From: Caulobacter sp.
GTDB lineage: Bacteria; Pseudomonadota; Alphaproteobacteria; Caulobacterales; Caulobacteraceae
Length of the DNA: 9,219 nucleotides
Assembly (NCBI GenBank): GCA_028291125.1
Contig: JAQGIN010000083.1
Coordinates: 1-9,219, forward strand
Reading direction: 5' to 3'
Position 1 is the first letter of the stretch; every line of letters begins with the position of its first letter. A program made the translations under genes and the position numbers. The notes beneath the pieces were generated by a model. It was not told where the DNA came from and made no database searches. It was given only the letters and a program-made list of their open reading frames with translations. Of the stretch, positions 1 through 6,354 are shown piece after piece.

Positions 1-1299
1 GGTGCCGGCATGGGTGGGGCCGTCGGCCCCGACTAGGCCGGCCCGGTCCATGGCGAAGCGCACCGGCAGCCGCTGGATGGCGACGTCGTGCACCACCTGG
101 TCGTAGCCGCGCTGCAGGAAGGTGGAATAGATCGCCGCGAACGGCTTCATGCCGTCGGCGGCCAGGCCGGCGGCGAAGGTCACCGCGTGCTGCTCGGCGA
201 TGCCGACGTCGTAGGTGCGCTCGGGAAAGCGCTTCTCGAACAGGTCCAGGCCCGTGCCCGAGGGCATGGCGGCGGTGATGGCGACGATCTTGTCGTCGCG
301 CTCGGCCTGCTTGATCAGCTCGGTGGCGAACACCTTGGTGTAGCTGGGCGGGCCGGCGGCGGCCTTGGCCTGCTGGCCGGTGACGACATCGAACTTGACC
401 ACCGCGTGGTGCTTGTCGGCAGCGTTCTCGGCCGGGGCGTAGCCCTTGCCCTTCTGGGTGACGACGTGGACCAGGACCGGCTTGTCCTCGAACTCGCGGG
501 CGTTCTTCAGCACCGCGACCAGGGCGTCCATGTCGTGGCCGTCGATCGGGCCGACATAGTGGAAGCCCAGCTCCTCGAAGAAGGTGCCGCCGGTGACCAT
601 GCCGCGGGCGTATTCCTCGGCCTTGCGGGCCGCCTGGCGCACCGGGCGCGGCAGGTGCTCGGCGACGCTCTTGCCCAGCTTGCGCACGCGGCGATAGGCG
701 CCGCCGGAGACCAGGGCGGCCAGATAGGCGCTCATGCCGCCGACCGGCGGGGCGATCGACATGTCGTTGTCGTTGAGGATAACGATCAGCTGCTTGGTGG
801 TGTCGGCCGCGGCGTTCATCGCCTCATAGGCCATGCCGGCGCTCATCGAGCCGTCGCCGATCACCGCCACGACCTTGTTGTTGTCGCCCTTCTGGTCGCG
901 CGCGGCGCAGAAGCCCAGGGCGGCCGAGATCGAGGTGGCGGCGTGGGCCGCGCCGAACGGGTCGTATTCGCTCTCGGCCCGCTTGGTGAAGCCCGACAGC
1001 CCGCCGCCCTGGCGCAGGGTTTTGATTCGGTCGCGGCGGCCGGTGAGGATCTTGTGCGGATAGGCCTGGTGGCCGACGTCCCAGATCAGGATGTCGCGCG
1101 GCGTCTCGAACACGTGGTGCAGGGCGACGGTCAACTCCACCACCCCCAGGCCGGCTCCCAGATGGCCGCCTGTCACCGAGACGGCGTCGATGGTTTCCGC
1201 TCGCACCTCGGCGGCCAATTGCTTCAGCTCGGGAACCGAGAAACCGCGCATGTCGGCGGGGGTGCGGACTTTGTCGAGCAGGGGGGTCACCTTAGGCAT
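1..1299 (-). CDS. dxs: 1-deoxy-D-xylulose-5-phosphate synthase (3' end outside window)
   Basis: Thiamine-diphosphate enzyme that condenses pyruvate and glyceraldehyde 3-phosphate to DXP, the first step of the MEP isoprenoid pathway and a precursor supply for thiamine and pyridoxal; cytosolic. The 433 codons seen read without interruption from ATG at 1299. They include GGHLGAGLG (residues 44-52, His46), DVGHQAYPHK (74-83), the ThDP/Mg motif GDGSM (148-152) with its partner Asn in LNDNDMSIA (Asn176), and DRAGLVGADGPTHAG near the left edge, which belongs to the pyrimidine-binding domain. The family is about 640 residues, so roughly the last third is missing. The gene begins 17 bases after ispA with no clear Shine-Dalgarno, so translation probably depends on readthrough from the upstream operon. 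Identification is very secure; the start is well placed relative to known Dxs N-termini. Confidence 0.97.
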   Translation of the reverse strand, partial: MPKVTPLLDKVRTPADMRGFSVPELKQLAAEVRAETIDAVSVTGGHLGAGLGVVELTVALHHVFETPRDILIWDVGHQAYPHKILTGRRDRIKTLRQGGGLSGFTKRAESEYDPFGAAHAATSISAALGFCAARDQKGDNNKVVAVIGDGSMSAGMAYEAMNAAADTTKQLIVILNDNDMSIAPPVGGMSAYLAALVSGGAYRRVRKLGKSVAEHLPRPVRQAARKAEEYARGMVTGGTFFEELGFHYVGPIDGHDMDALVAVLKNAREFEDKPVLVHVVTQKGKGYAPAENAADKHHAVVKFDVVTGQQAKAAAGPPSYTKVFATELIKQAERDDKIVAITAAMPSGTGLDLFEKRFPERTYDVGIAEQHAVTFAAGLAADGMKPFAAIYSTFLQRGYDQVVHDVAIQRLPVRFAMDRAGLVGADGPTHAGT

Positions 1300-1316
1300 G
1301 TCCGAAGAAAGCGCGG

Positions 1317-2201
1317 TCAGTTGCGTCGGTCCAGCACGAAATCAACGCTGCGACGAAGATGAGCGGCGCGTTCGCCAAAAATGTCGAGGTGGGACTTGGT
1401 TTGGGCGGCCAGCAGATTGACCCGTTCCTTGGCCGCGTCGAGGCCCAGAAGGGTGACGTAGTTGGCCTTGCCCTTGGCGGCGTCCTTGCCGCCCGCGGCC
1501 TTGCCCAGCACCGCTTCGTCGCCCTCGGCGTCGAGGATGTCGTCGACGATCTGGTAGGCCAGGCCCAGGTCCTGGGCGAAGCCCATCAGGGCCGAACGCT
1601 CGGAATCCTTGGCCCGGGCGATGATCAGCGGAATTTCGAAGGCGAAGGCGATCAGGGCCCCGGTTTTCAGCCGTTGCATGCGGGCCACGGCCCCCAAGTC
1701 GTCGCGGACGCCGAGCAGATCGATCATCTGGCCGCCGCACATGCCCTTGGCCCCCGAGGCGATGGCCAACTTGCGCACCAGTTCCGAGCGGATGTTGCCG
1801 TCGTCGTGGGTGTCGGGGTGGGCCATGATCTCGAAGGCGGCGGTCTGCAGCGAATCGCCGGCCAAGATGGCGGTGGCCTCGTCGTACTGGATGTGCACCG
1901 TCGGTCGGCCGCGGCGGACGTCGTCGTCGTCCATGGCCGGCAGGTCGTCATGCACCAGACTGTAGGCGTGAATGCATTCCAGGGCGCAGGCGGCGCGCAG
2001 CACCGGCCGCTCGGGCAGGTCGAACATCTTGCCGGTCTCGAGCGCGAAGAACGGCCGCAGCCGCTTTCCGGGCCCCAGGGCCGCGTAGCGCATCGCCTCG
2101 GTCAGCCGGCTCTCGGGACCATCGGCGCGCGGCAGCAGCTCGTCGAGCGCCACGGTGACGATGTCGGCCGCCTGGACGATGCGCTTTTCCAGATCGATCA
2201 A
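1317..2201 (-). CDS. ispA: Polyprenyl synthetase, farnesyl/geranyl diphosphate synthase type
   Basis: Head-to-tail prenyltransferase that condenses IPP with DMAPP/GPP, giving FPP (or GGPP) for quinones, undecaprenyl phosphate and hopanoids or carotenoids. From a TTG start at 2201 the product is 294 residues, the usual IspA length. Visible motifs: GKRLRP (45-50), first Asp-rich motif DDLPAMD (85-91) with the bacterial FPPS-type insertion, GGQMIDL (157-163) and second Asp-rich motif DDILD (220-224). A longer reading from ATG at 2282 adds 27 Arg/Gly-rich residues that lie antiparallel to nothing known and overlap csaA; I reject it. The TTG overlaps the csaA stop (TTGA) and has GGGGGA eight bases upstream, supporting this start and translational coupling. 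Product chain length (C15 versus C20) cannot be settled from sequence alone; the IspA-like CIHAYSLVHDD context favours C15. Confidence 0.94.
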   Translation of the reverse strand: MIDLEKRIVQAADIVTVALDELLPRADGPESRLTEAMRYAALGPGKRLRPFFALETGKMFDLPERPVLRAACALECIHAYSLVHDDLPAMDDDDVRRGRPTVHIQYDEATAILAGDSLQTAAFEIMAHPDTHDDGNIRSELVRKLAIASGAKGMCGGQMIDLLGVRDDLGAVARMQRLKTGALIAFAFEIPLIIARAKDSERSALMGFAQDLGLAYQIVDDILDAEGDEAVLGKAAGGKDAAKGKANYVTLLGLDAAKERVNLLAAQTKSHLDIFGERAAHLRRSVDFVLDRRN

Positions 2202-2542
2202 AACAACTTTCCCCCGTTTGGCGCGGCGCGATCGACCGAGACCAGCACCACGCCGCCTTCCTCGTCCGGAAAGCCCAGGCACAGGACCTCCGACACCATC
2301 GGCCCGATCTGGCGCGGCGGGAAATTGACCACCGCCGCCACCCGCCGGCCGACCAGCTCGCCCAGGGCGTAATGTTTGGTGATCTGGGCCGAAGAACGGC
2401 GGAGGCCGATCAGGGGGCCAAAATCGATGGTCAGACGGTAGGCCGGCTTGCGGGCCTCCGGAAACGGCTCGGCCTTGACCACGGTGCCGATGCGGATGTC
2501 GACCTTCTCGAAGTCGTCGAAGGAGATCGCGGCTTCGCCCAT
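2198..2542 (-). CDS. csaA: CsaA-like tRNA-binding domain protein
   Basis: A 114-residue stand-alone OB-fold protein of the Trbp111/CsaA family, related to the C-terminal domain of some methionyl-tRNA synthetases. Members bind tRNA as dimers, and CsaA in Bacillus was described as a chaperone-like, Sec-associated protein. Visible signature: FDDFEKVDIRIGTVVKAE (residues 9-26), YALGELVGRRVAAVVNFPPR (58-77) and the MVSEVLCLGF segment (82-91), covering the whole family domain with typical length. The ATG at 2542 shares one base with the xseB stop (TGATG), and its own stop overlaps the ispA start, so it is embedded in the operon by overlaps on both sides. No independent Shine-Dalgarno is visible, consistent with coupling. 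Its role in an isoprenoid operon is unclear, and the chaperone function is family knowledge, not shown here. Confidence 0.9.
   Translation of the reverse strand: MGEAAISFDDFEKVDIRIGTVVKAEPFPEARKPAYRLTIDFGPLIGLRRSSAQITKHYALGELVGRRVAAVVNFPPRQIGPMVSEVLCLGFPDEEGGVVLVSVDRAAPNGGKLF
2210..2215 (-). promoter_or_regulatory. Shine-Dalgarno deciding the ispA TTG start
   Basis: On the minus strand GGGGGA lies eight bases before the TTG codon at 2201, inside the end of csaA. It is the only well-spaced ribosome-binding sequence near the N-terminus of the conserved prenyl synthase fold, and it is the main reason to prefer TTG over the upstream ATG. Confidence 0.55.
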
Positions 2543-2799
2543 CAGGAGAACTCGGCGGACTCGACGCCCACCACGCCGCCTTGGCCGAGGACGATCTTCT
2601 CGACCTTCAGACGCGCGGCCTCGAGCTTCTTCTCGCAGTGGGCCTTCAGCGCCGCGCCGCGTTCGTAGATGTCGATGGAGCGCTCCAGCGGGGCCTGACC
2701 GGACTCCAGCTCCGAGACGATGGTCTCGAGCTGAGCCAAGGCCTCCTCGAAGCTCAAGCTGGAAAGGTCCTCGGTCGAGGCTGTTGCGACGTCAGTCAT
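2542..2799 (-). CDS. xseB: Exodeoxyribonuclease VII small subunit
   Basis: Small regulatory subunit of exonuclease VII, which with XseA degrades single-stranded DNA to short oligonucleotides from either end. The 85-residue product shows the compact two-helix family pattern: LSFEEALAQLETIVSELESG (residues 15-34), the LERSIDIYERG segment (38-48) and the helix with LKAHCEKKLEAA (51-62), ending in a short variable tail. Length is normal for XseB. GGAG lies five bases before the ATG (minus strand, 2808-2805), a good ribosome-binding site. xseB next to ispA and dxs is a widespread arrangement in proteobacteria, so the neighbourhood supports the call. xseA is not in the window. Confidence 0.95.
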   Translation of the reverse strand: MTDVATASTEDLSSLSFEEALAQLETIVSELESGQAPLERSIDIYERGAALKAHCEKKLEAARLKVEKIVLGQGGVVGVESAEFS

Positions 2800-2804
2800 G
2801 TCTA

Positions 2805-2808
2805 CTCC
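2805..2808 (-). promoter_or_regulatory. xseB ribosome-binding site
   Basis: GGAG on the minus strand, five bases upstream of the xseB ATG. It lies in the 64-base gap after the histidine phosphatase gene, the widest gap in this gene run. Together with that gap it could mark a point where translation, and possibly transcription, restarts; I see no convincing promoter there. Confidence 0.5.
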
Positions 2809-2863
2809 GAGAGAACGACGCCACCCTAGTGGCGGCGGACCCGGCGGGCAACGCCGGAGGCGG

Positions 2864-3478
2864 TCACGGCCGCTCGAACCGCTTCACGCACCAGTACTTG
2901 AAGCCCTCGTCGACGGTCTGGCGCAGGCCGCGCTTCTTCAGGGCGATGCCGACCATGGTGTTGAAGAAGCCGTGAGCCAGGATCAGCACTTCCTGGCCGT
3001 TCTCCGACAGCGAGATCAGCAGGTCGGCGGCCTCGCCGGCCCGCACCTCGGCCTCGGCGCGGCTCTCCTGGCCGGCGTGATGGTTGAAGAACCACCACCA
3101 GAAGCGCGCGAAGAAGCCCCACAGCTTGGGCGACATCTTGATCCAGGCCGGCCACGGCGGCGGCGGCAGCGGGGCCTCGATGAACAGGGCGTCCTGGGCG
3201 AAGGCCCGGTCGCCGGCCACGGCCCGCGCGGTCTCGATCGAGCGGCGGCGGGTCGAGGCGATGATCACCTCCGCCCGGCGGCCGAGCGCCAGCAGGGATT
3301 GCGGCGGCGTCTGGCCCGGGCGCAGGCCGCCCTCCTCGTAGAGCGCCCACCACTCGCCATAGCGGCGACCGCTGAACCGCACCTTGCGCGACAAGGCGGG
3401 CTCGCCATGGCGCGCCAACGTAATGGCCCCCGGCCGCGGCTTGGCGGCGCCTTGGTCGGCGAAAACAGCGTCGGCCAT
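2864..3478 (-). CDS. Histidine phosphatase superfamily protein
   Basis: Member of the histidine phosphatase (phosphoglycerate mutase-like) superfamily, which transfers phosphate through a catalytic His; the natural substrate is unknown. The 204-residue product has the N-terminal LARHGE motif (residues 21-26, nucleophile His24), a STRRRSIETA segment (76-85) matching the phosphate-binding Arg region, and a second catalytic His in LILAHGFFN (165-173). An unusual segment at 108-131 holds six Trp and several Phe. I chose the ATG at 3478 because the catalytic motif then sits about 20 residues in, as usual. An alternative ATG at 3529 is in frame and overlaps the deacetylase stop (ATGA), adding 17 Arg-rich residues; AGGAGG lies only one base before it, too close for normal initiation. 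The family call is firm; the start is uncertain. Confidence 0.85.
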   Translation of the reverse strand: MADAVFADQGAAKPRPGAITLARHGEPALSRKVRFSGRRYGEWWALYEEGGLRPGQTPPQSLLALGRRAEVIIASTRRRSIETARAVAGDRAFAQDALFIEAPLPPPPWPAWIKMSPKLWGFFARFWWWFFNHHAGQESRAEAEVRAGEAADLLISLSENGQEVLILAHGFFNTMVGIALKKRGLRQTVDEGFKYWCVKRFERP

Positions 3479-3525
3479 GATCTTGGAAGACTCAAAGTCC
3501 GCGCGTCGCGCGAACCGCCCTCTCC

Positions 3526-4446
3526 TCATCCCTCCTGAAGCGCGCGAACATGCGCCGAGGCCGAACGCCCCAACCCCTCTAGGTCGTAGCCGCCCTCGAG
3601 CGAGGAAACAATACGGCCCCGCGCCCGAGCCCGCGCGACCGAGACGATCGCCCGCGTCGCCCAGGCGAAATCCTCCGCCTCCAGACTTTGCGAGGCCAGC
3701 GGATCGCGGACATGGGCGTCGAAGCCGGCCGAGACCAGGATCAGGTCGGGGGCGAAGCCGTCGACCAGGCTCATCAGTCCCTCGAACCGCTTGCGCCACA
3801 CCTCGCGCGGCGCGTGCGGCGGCACCGTGGCGTTGGCGATGTTGCCCACCCCGGTCTCGGACGGATCGCCGGTGCCCGGATAGAGCGGCGACTGGTGGAT
3901 CGAGGCGAAGAACACCGTCGGGTCGTGTTCGAAAGCCGCCTGGGTGCCGTTGCCGTGATGGACGTCGAAATCGACGATGGCCACGCGCCCCAGCCCCGCC
4001 GCCTGGGCGACGCGGGCGGCGACGGCGACATTGGAGAACACGCAGAAGCCCATCGCCGTGCCCGGTTCAGCGTGGTGGCCCGGCGGCCGCACGGCGCAGA
4101 AGGCCCGGCTCGCCTCGCCCGCCGCCACCTGCCGCGTCGCCGCCGCCACCGCCCCGGCCGCCCGCCGCGCCGCCGTCAGACTGCCCGGTGACAGCACGGT
4201 GTCGGGGTCGAGCGCCGCCATCCCACGGTCGGGCGCGGCGGCGAACACCGCCTCGACGAAGGCCTGGGGATGAATCCGCAGCAGGTCCTCGACCTCGACC
4301 AAGGGCGCGTCACGCCGCGCCAGATCCAGGCCGGGGTCGTCGTCCAGCGCGTCAAGCACCGCCCGCAGCCGCTCCGGCCGTTCAGCGTGGCCGTCGCCCG
4401 GACGGTGGTCGAGCATGTCGGGATGGGTGTAGAGGGCGATCTCCAT
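3526..4446 (-). CDS. Histone deacetylase / acetylpolyamine amidohydrolase superfamily protein
   Basis: Zinc-dependent deacetylase of the arginase/deacetylase fold, 306 residues. Every catalytic element is visible: PPGHHAE (residues 121-127, His124 and His125), DFDVHHGNGT (159-168, zinc ligands Asp161 and His163), GFDAH (241-245, zinc ligand Asp243) and EGGYD (284-288, transition-state Tyr287). Bacterial relatives deacetylate acetyl-lysine proteins (AcuC acts on acetyl-CoA synthetase), acetylpolyamines or other acetylamides; sequence alone does not separate these. It is the first gene of the minus-strand run and lies head to head with a GNAT acetyltransferase 22 bases away. No Shine-Dalgarno precedes the ATG, but a sequence resembling the Caulobacter -10 element sits six bases upstream, so the message may be leaderless. 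The stop overlaps the alternative start of the phosphatase gene. Confidence 0.93.
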   Translation of the reverse strand: MEIALYTHPDMLDHRPGDGHAERPERLRAVLDALDDDPGLDLARRDAPLVEVEDLLRIHPQAFVEAVFAAAPDRGMAALDPDTVLSPGSLTAARRAAGAVAAATRQVAAGEASRAFCAVRPPGHHAEPGTAMGFCVFSNVAVAARVAQAAGLGRVAIVDFDVHHGNGTQAAFEHDPTVFFASIHQSPLYPGTGDPSETGVGNIANATVPPHAPREVWRKRFEGLMSLVDGFAPDLILVSAGFDAHVRDPLASQSLEAEDFAWATRAIVSVARARARGRIVSSLEGGYDLEGLGRSASAHVRALQEG

Positions 4447-4468
4447 CCGACGAGTCTAGCGCCTGATC
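4447..4468. promoter_or_regulatory. 22-base divergent gap with GANTC site and -10-like sequence
   Basis: This gap separates the divergent deacetylase and acetyltransferase start codons. On the minus strand it holds GCTAGACT (4460-4453), matching six of eight positions of the Caulobacter housekeeping -10 consensus GCTANAWC, and six bases short of the deacetylase ATG. A GANTC site (GAGTC on plus, 4452-4456), the target of the CcrM methyltransferase in alphaproteobacteria, overlaps it. I see no good -35. Promoter elements for either gene would have to extend into the opposite coding sequence. Assignment as a promoter is inference. Confidence 0.3.
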
Positions 4469-4981
4469 ATGACCCCCACCATCCGCCGCGCCACGCCCGC
4501 CGACGCCGACATGGTGTCCTCGCTGGGGGCCCGCACTTTCACCGAGACCTTCGGCCACCTCTATCCAACCGAGGACCTGGAGGCCTTCCTGGCCTCCGCC
4601 TACGGCCTGGAGCGGACGCGGCGCGACCTGGCCGACCCCGCCAAGGCCACCTGGCTGCTGGAGGACGACGGCGAGGCGATCGGCTACGCCCTGGCCGGCT
4701 CCTGCGAGTTGCCGCACCCCGAGGTCACCTCGGCCTGCGGCGAGCTCAAGCGGCTCTATGTGCTGAAGAGCCATCAGGGCGGCGGCCGCGGCTCGATGCT
4801 GCTGAACACCGCCCTGGCCTGGCTGGGCCGCGACGGACCGCGCCCCGTCTGGATCGGCGTCTGGTCGCGAAACCACGGCGCCCAGAAGCTGTATGGCCGG
4901 ATGGGCTTCGACAAGGTCGGCGAATACATCTTCCCGGTCGGCGAGACCCGGGATCTGGAGTTCATCCTGCGGCGGGGGTGA
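4469..4981 (+). CDS. GNAT family N-acetyltransferase, PaiA-like
   Basis: GNAT-fold enzyme that transfers an acetyl group from acetyl-CoA to an amine; 170 residues, a single complete domain. The acetyl-CoA pyrophosphate loop QGGGRG (103-108, Q/RxxGxG/A) follows the beta-4 strand ELKRLYVLK (92-100), and motif B follows with VWSRNHGAQKLYGRMGF (131-147, Asn135 and Tyr142). The N-terminal FTETFGHLYPTEDLEAFL (24-41) resembles PaiA-type spermine/spermidine acetyltransferases, so a polyamine substrate is plausible but unproven. The gene starts 22 bases from the divergent deacetylase gene and lacks a clear Shine-Dalgarno. The 185 bases after its stop contain a palindromic repeat, so it is probably monocistronic. 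Confidence 0.9.
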   Translation: MTPTIRRATPADADMVSSLGARTFTETFGHLYPTEDLEAFLASAYGLERTRRDLADPAKATWLLEDDGEAIGYALAGSCELPHPEVTSACGELKRLYVLKSHQGGGRGSMLLNTALAWLGRDGPRPVWIGVWSRNHGAQKLYGRMGFDKVGEYIFPVGETRDLEFILRRG

Positions 4982-4990
4982 GAGGCGCCC

Positions 4991-5101
4991 TGCGTCCTTC
5001 GAGGCTCGGCTTCGCCTCGCACCTCAGGACGAGGACGATCTGGATGGCTGTGCTGACTTCCTCCTCCTGAGGCGCCCGCGCGGCGGGCCTCGAAGGACGC
5101 A
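4991..5101. repeat. Intergenic palindromic repeat element (REP-like)
   Basis: An imperfect long inverted repeat. The outer arms are identical over 15 bases: TGCGTCCTTCGAGGC at 4991-5005 and its complement at 5087-5101. An inner pair, 5022-5033 and 5061-5072, matches at 11 of 12 positions around CCTCAGGA. The central 27 bases (5034-5060) are unpaired. The wording, a 'TGCGTCCTTCGAGGCTCG ... CACCTCAGGA' arm, resembles a dispersed repeat I recall from Caulobacterales and other alphaproteobacterial genomes; that recognition is from memory. It follows the acetyltransferase stop by nine bases and could fold in RNA and limit readthrough into the next gene. No transposase is nearby. Confidence 0.75.
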
Positions 5102-5137
5102 CCGCGGTTGCGCCTAGTGAGCGAAGTCACCATTCTC

Positions 5138-5153
5138 TCGAACATCCGTTCGA
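5138..5153. promoter_or_regulatory. Perfect inverted repeat upstream of the VWA gene, candidate operator
   Basis: TCGAAC-ATCC-GTTCGA, six-base arms around a four-base spacer, ending 13 bases before the VWA gene ATG at 5167. The GAAC-N4-GTTC core has the geometry of the Gram-positive LexA (Cheo) box, but alphaproteobacterial LexA usually recognises the direct repeat GTTC-N7-GTTC, so I do not call it an SOS box. Its position would let a bound protein block transcription or initiation. No other regulatory element is obvious between 5102 and 5166. Confidence 0.35.
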
Positions 5154-5166
5154 AAGCCTCCAACCG

Positions 5167-6345
5167 ATGTTCCTCAACTTCTTCTCAGAGCTGCGCGCGG
5201 CCAAGGTGCCGGTCAGCTTGCGCGAATACCTGCTGCTGATGGAGGCCCTGGACCAGGACGTCATCGACCGCACGATCGACGACTTCTACTTCCTGTCGCG
5301 CGCCGCCCTGGTGAAGGACGAGAAGAACCTCGACAAGTTCGACCGGGTGTTCGGCCACGTGTTCAAGGGGCTGGAGACGGTGCAGGACGGCCTGGCCACC
5401 GAGATCCCGGCCGAGTGGCTGAAGCTCTTGACCGAGAAGTTCCTCACCGATGAGGAGAAGGCGCAGATCGAGGCGCTGGGCGGCTTCGAGAAGTTGATGG
5501 AGACGCTGCAGCAGCGGCTCGACGAGCAGAAGGAGCGTCACGAGGGCGGCAGCAAGTGGATCGGCACCGGCGGCACCTCGCCGTTCGGGGCCAACGGCTA
5601 CAATCCCGAGGGCGTCCGCATCGGTCAGGACAAGAGCCGCCACGGCAAGGCGGTGAAGGTCTGGGACAAGCGCGAATACAAGAACCTCGACGACTCCGTC
5701 GAGTTGGGCACCCGCAACATCAAGGTGGCCCTGCGCCGGCTGCGCAAGTTCGCCCGCGAGGGGGCGGCCGAGGAGCTGGACCTTTCCGGCACCATCCGCG
5801 GCACGGCCGAGAAGGGCTATCTCGACATCCAGCTGCGCCCCGAGCGGCGCAACAAGATCAAGGTGCTGATCTTCTTCGACATCGGCGGCTCGATGGACAG
5901 CCACATCAAGCTCTGCGAGGAGCTGTTCAGCGCCGCCAAGACCGAGTTCAAGCACCTGGAATTCTTCTACTTCCACAACTGCCTGTACGAGGCCGTGTGG
6001 AAGGACAACCGCCGCCGCCAGGTGGAAAAGATCCCGACCTTCGACGTGCTCCACAAGTTCCCGCACGACTACAAGCTGATCTTCGTCGGCGACGCCACCA
6101 TGAGCCCCTACGAGATCACCTATCCGGGCGGCAGCGTCGAGCACTGGAACGAGGAGCCGGGCGCGGCCTGGATGGAGCGGATCACCGACATCTATCAGAG
6201 CGCCGTCTGGCTGAACCCCACCCCCGAGCGTCACTGGGACTACACCCAGTCGATCACGGTGATGAAGCAGCTGATGAACGACCGCATGTACCCGCTGACC
6301 CTCGACGGCCTCGACAAGGCCATGCGCGAGCTGGTGCGGGGCTAA
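5167..6345 (+). CDS. CoxE-like von Willebrand factor A domain protein
   Basis: A 392-residue cytosolic protein (no signal peptide or membrane helix) of the VWA/CoxE-like group. Relatives usually act with MoxR-type AAA+ ATPases as adaptors in protein maturation or metal insertion. The N-terminal half is helical: FFSELRAAKVPVSLREYLLLMEAL (residues 5-28) is the typical opening, and a charged segment covers 89-127. A Gly-rich linker (127-152) precedes the VWA domain from about 230. The MIDAS-like motif is FFDIGGSMDSH (236-246), so the usual DxSxS reads DxGxS here. A second metal-site candidate is GDATMSPYE (308-316). The gene is flanked by a repeat upstream and a hairpin downstream, with no ATPase partner in the window. 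The ATG has no obvious Shine-Dalgarno. Family call is good, cellular role unknown. Confidence 0.88.
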   Translation: MFLNFFSELRAAKVPVSLREYLLLMEALDQDVIDRTIDDFYFLSRAALVKDEKNLDKFDRVFGHVFKGLETVQDGLATEIPAEWLKLLTEKFLTDEEKAQIEALGGFEKLMETLQQRLDEQKERHEGGSKWIGTGGTSPFGANGYNPEGVRIGQDKSRHGKAVKVWDKREYKNLDDSVELGTRNIKVALRRLRKFAREGAAEELDLSGTIRGTAEKGYLDIQLRPERRNKIKVLIFFDIGGSMDSHIKLCEELFSAAKTEFKHLEFFYFHNCLYEAVWKDNRRRQVEKIPTFDVLHKFPHDYKLIFVGDATMSPYEITYPGGSVEHWNEEPGAAWMERITDIYQSAVWLNPTPERHWDYTQSITVMKQLMNDRMYPLTLDGLDKAMRELVRG

Positions 6346-6354
6346 TCCCTCTTG

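Noticed and set aside
1..1299. dxs as a broken gene, because no complete frame is closed on this strand
   Set aside because: I followed the frame from 1299 at the start region, the ThDP motif and the last 40 codons; all are in the same frame, so it is merely cut by the window edge.
88..1362. 424-codon plus-strand open frame opposite dxs
   Set aside because: Antisense shadow of a well-conserved dxs; composition biased and no family resemblance.
3479..3799. Longer histidine phosphatase starting at 3799
   Set aside because: The extension is Arg/Gly-rich, runs through the deacetylase C-terminus in another frame and adds no family sequence.
5138..5153. SOS (LexA) box
   Set aside because: Alphaproteobacterial LexA sites are GTTC-N7-GTTC direct repeats; this is a GAAC-N4-GTTC inverted repeat and a VWA protein is not a usual SOS gene. 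Kept only as an unnamed palindrome.
5185..6234. 349-codon minus-strand open frame opposite the VWA gene
   Set aside because: Leu/Val/Gly-biased shadow; the plus-strand frame has clear VWA motifs.
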